Positions 63,999-64,000 of a DNA stretch of 64,000 bases are shown piece by piece. Location of the stretch: positions 1-64,000 of IMG/VR virus record IMGVR_UViG_3300027759_000063; one strand, written 5' to 3'. Below the pieces are notes generated by a model, which saw only the letters and a list, made by a program, of their open reading frames with translations, did no database searches and was not told the DNA's origin. Position 1 is the stretch's first letter, and every line of letters starts with the position of its first letter. Origin of the DNA: a virus. The position numbers and the translations under genes were made by a program.

Positions 63999-64000
63999 TT

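Overview
This window is part of the genome of a T4-type myovirus (a tailed phage with a contractile tail). The phage identity rests on a set of recognisable T4-type genes: DNA ligase (gp30), NrdA/NrdB, helicase gp41 and primase gp61, UvsW, UvsY, UvsX, ssDNA-binding gp32 and the large terminase gp17. T4-like late promoter cores (nTAAATA) lie in front of structural genes. Near-perfect host sigma-70 promoters (TTGAC-N17-TATAAT) lie in front of early genes. Gene content resembles T4-like phages of aquatic bacteria. The IscU gene looks proteobacterial, so a proteobacterial host is my inference; no photosynthesis gene or tRNA was seen. Almost everything is on the minus strand (read right to left); the exceptions are a tail fibre (23893-25314), a small gene (28832-29209) and a glycan block (39993-44793).

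Layout from left to right. 1-3.7 kb: small early ORFans and DNA ligase, with short cassette promoters. 3.7-6.3 kb: virion proteins including a PAAR spike tip. 6.3-11.7 kb: nucleotide metabolism (nrdA, nrdB, glutaredoxin) with two methyltransferases. 11.7-14.7 kb: tail spike and a RecB-like nuclease. 14.7-17.1 kb: an iscU - radical SAM - iscA operon led by a perfect early promoter with a late promoter core inside it. 17.1-25.3 kb: virion or head-associated proteins, a probable packaged nucleotidyltransferase and a tail fibre. 25.3-36.3 kb: replication and recombination genes (gp41, gp61, a miniature DnaE-like protein, UvsW) mixed with unknown genes and an SGNH hydrolase. 36.3-38.4 kb: tandem terminators, an AAA+ ATPase and a train of tiny ORFans, each behind its own copy of one promoter cassette. 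38.4-48.1 kb: a glycan island with GT-A and GT25 glycosyltransferases, four capsule-synthesis-like proteins, FkbM and other methyltransferases, and a cytidylyltransferase-cupin fusion. 48.1-51.2 kb: uvsY-uvsX-gp32. 51.2-56 kb: a 1075-residue protein and the terminase. 56-59.6 kb: an SGNH hydrolase, two twitch-type radical SAM enzymes and a 2OG-Fe(II) oxygenase. 59.6-64 kb: a secreted nuclease, a YadA-like fibre and head-associated proteins with T4-like capsid-targeting N-termini.

The most interesting idea is that the window encodes both Fe-S cluster supply (IscU, IscA) and three Fe-S-dependent radical SAM enzymes. Two of these sit with an oxygenase in a late, virion-associated operon. Secondary themes are mobile early-promoter/stem-loop cassettes, recurrent promoter spacing that predicts leaderless mRNAs, and CTS-like N-termini marking candidate injected proteins, including a protein with two nucleotidyltransferase-like domains. 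No database search could be run; identifications come from motifs and remembered families.
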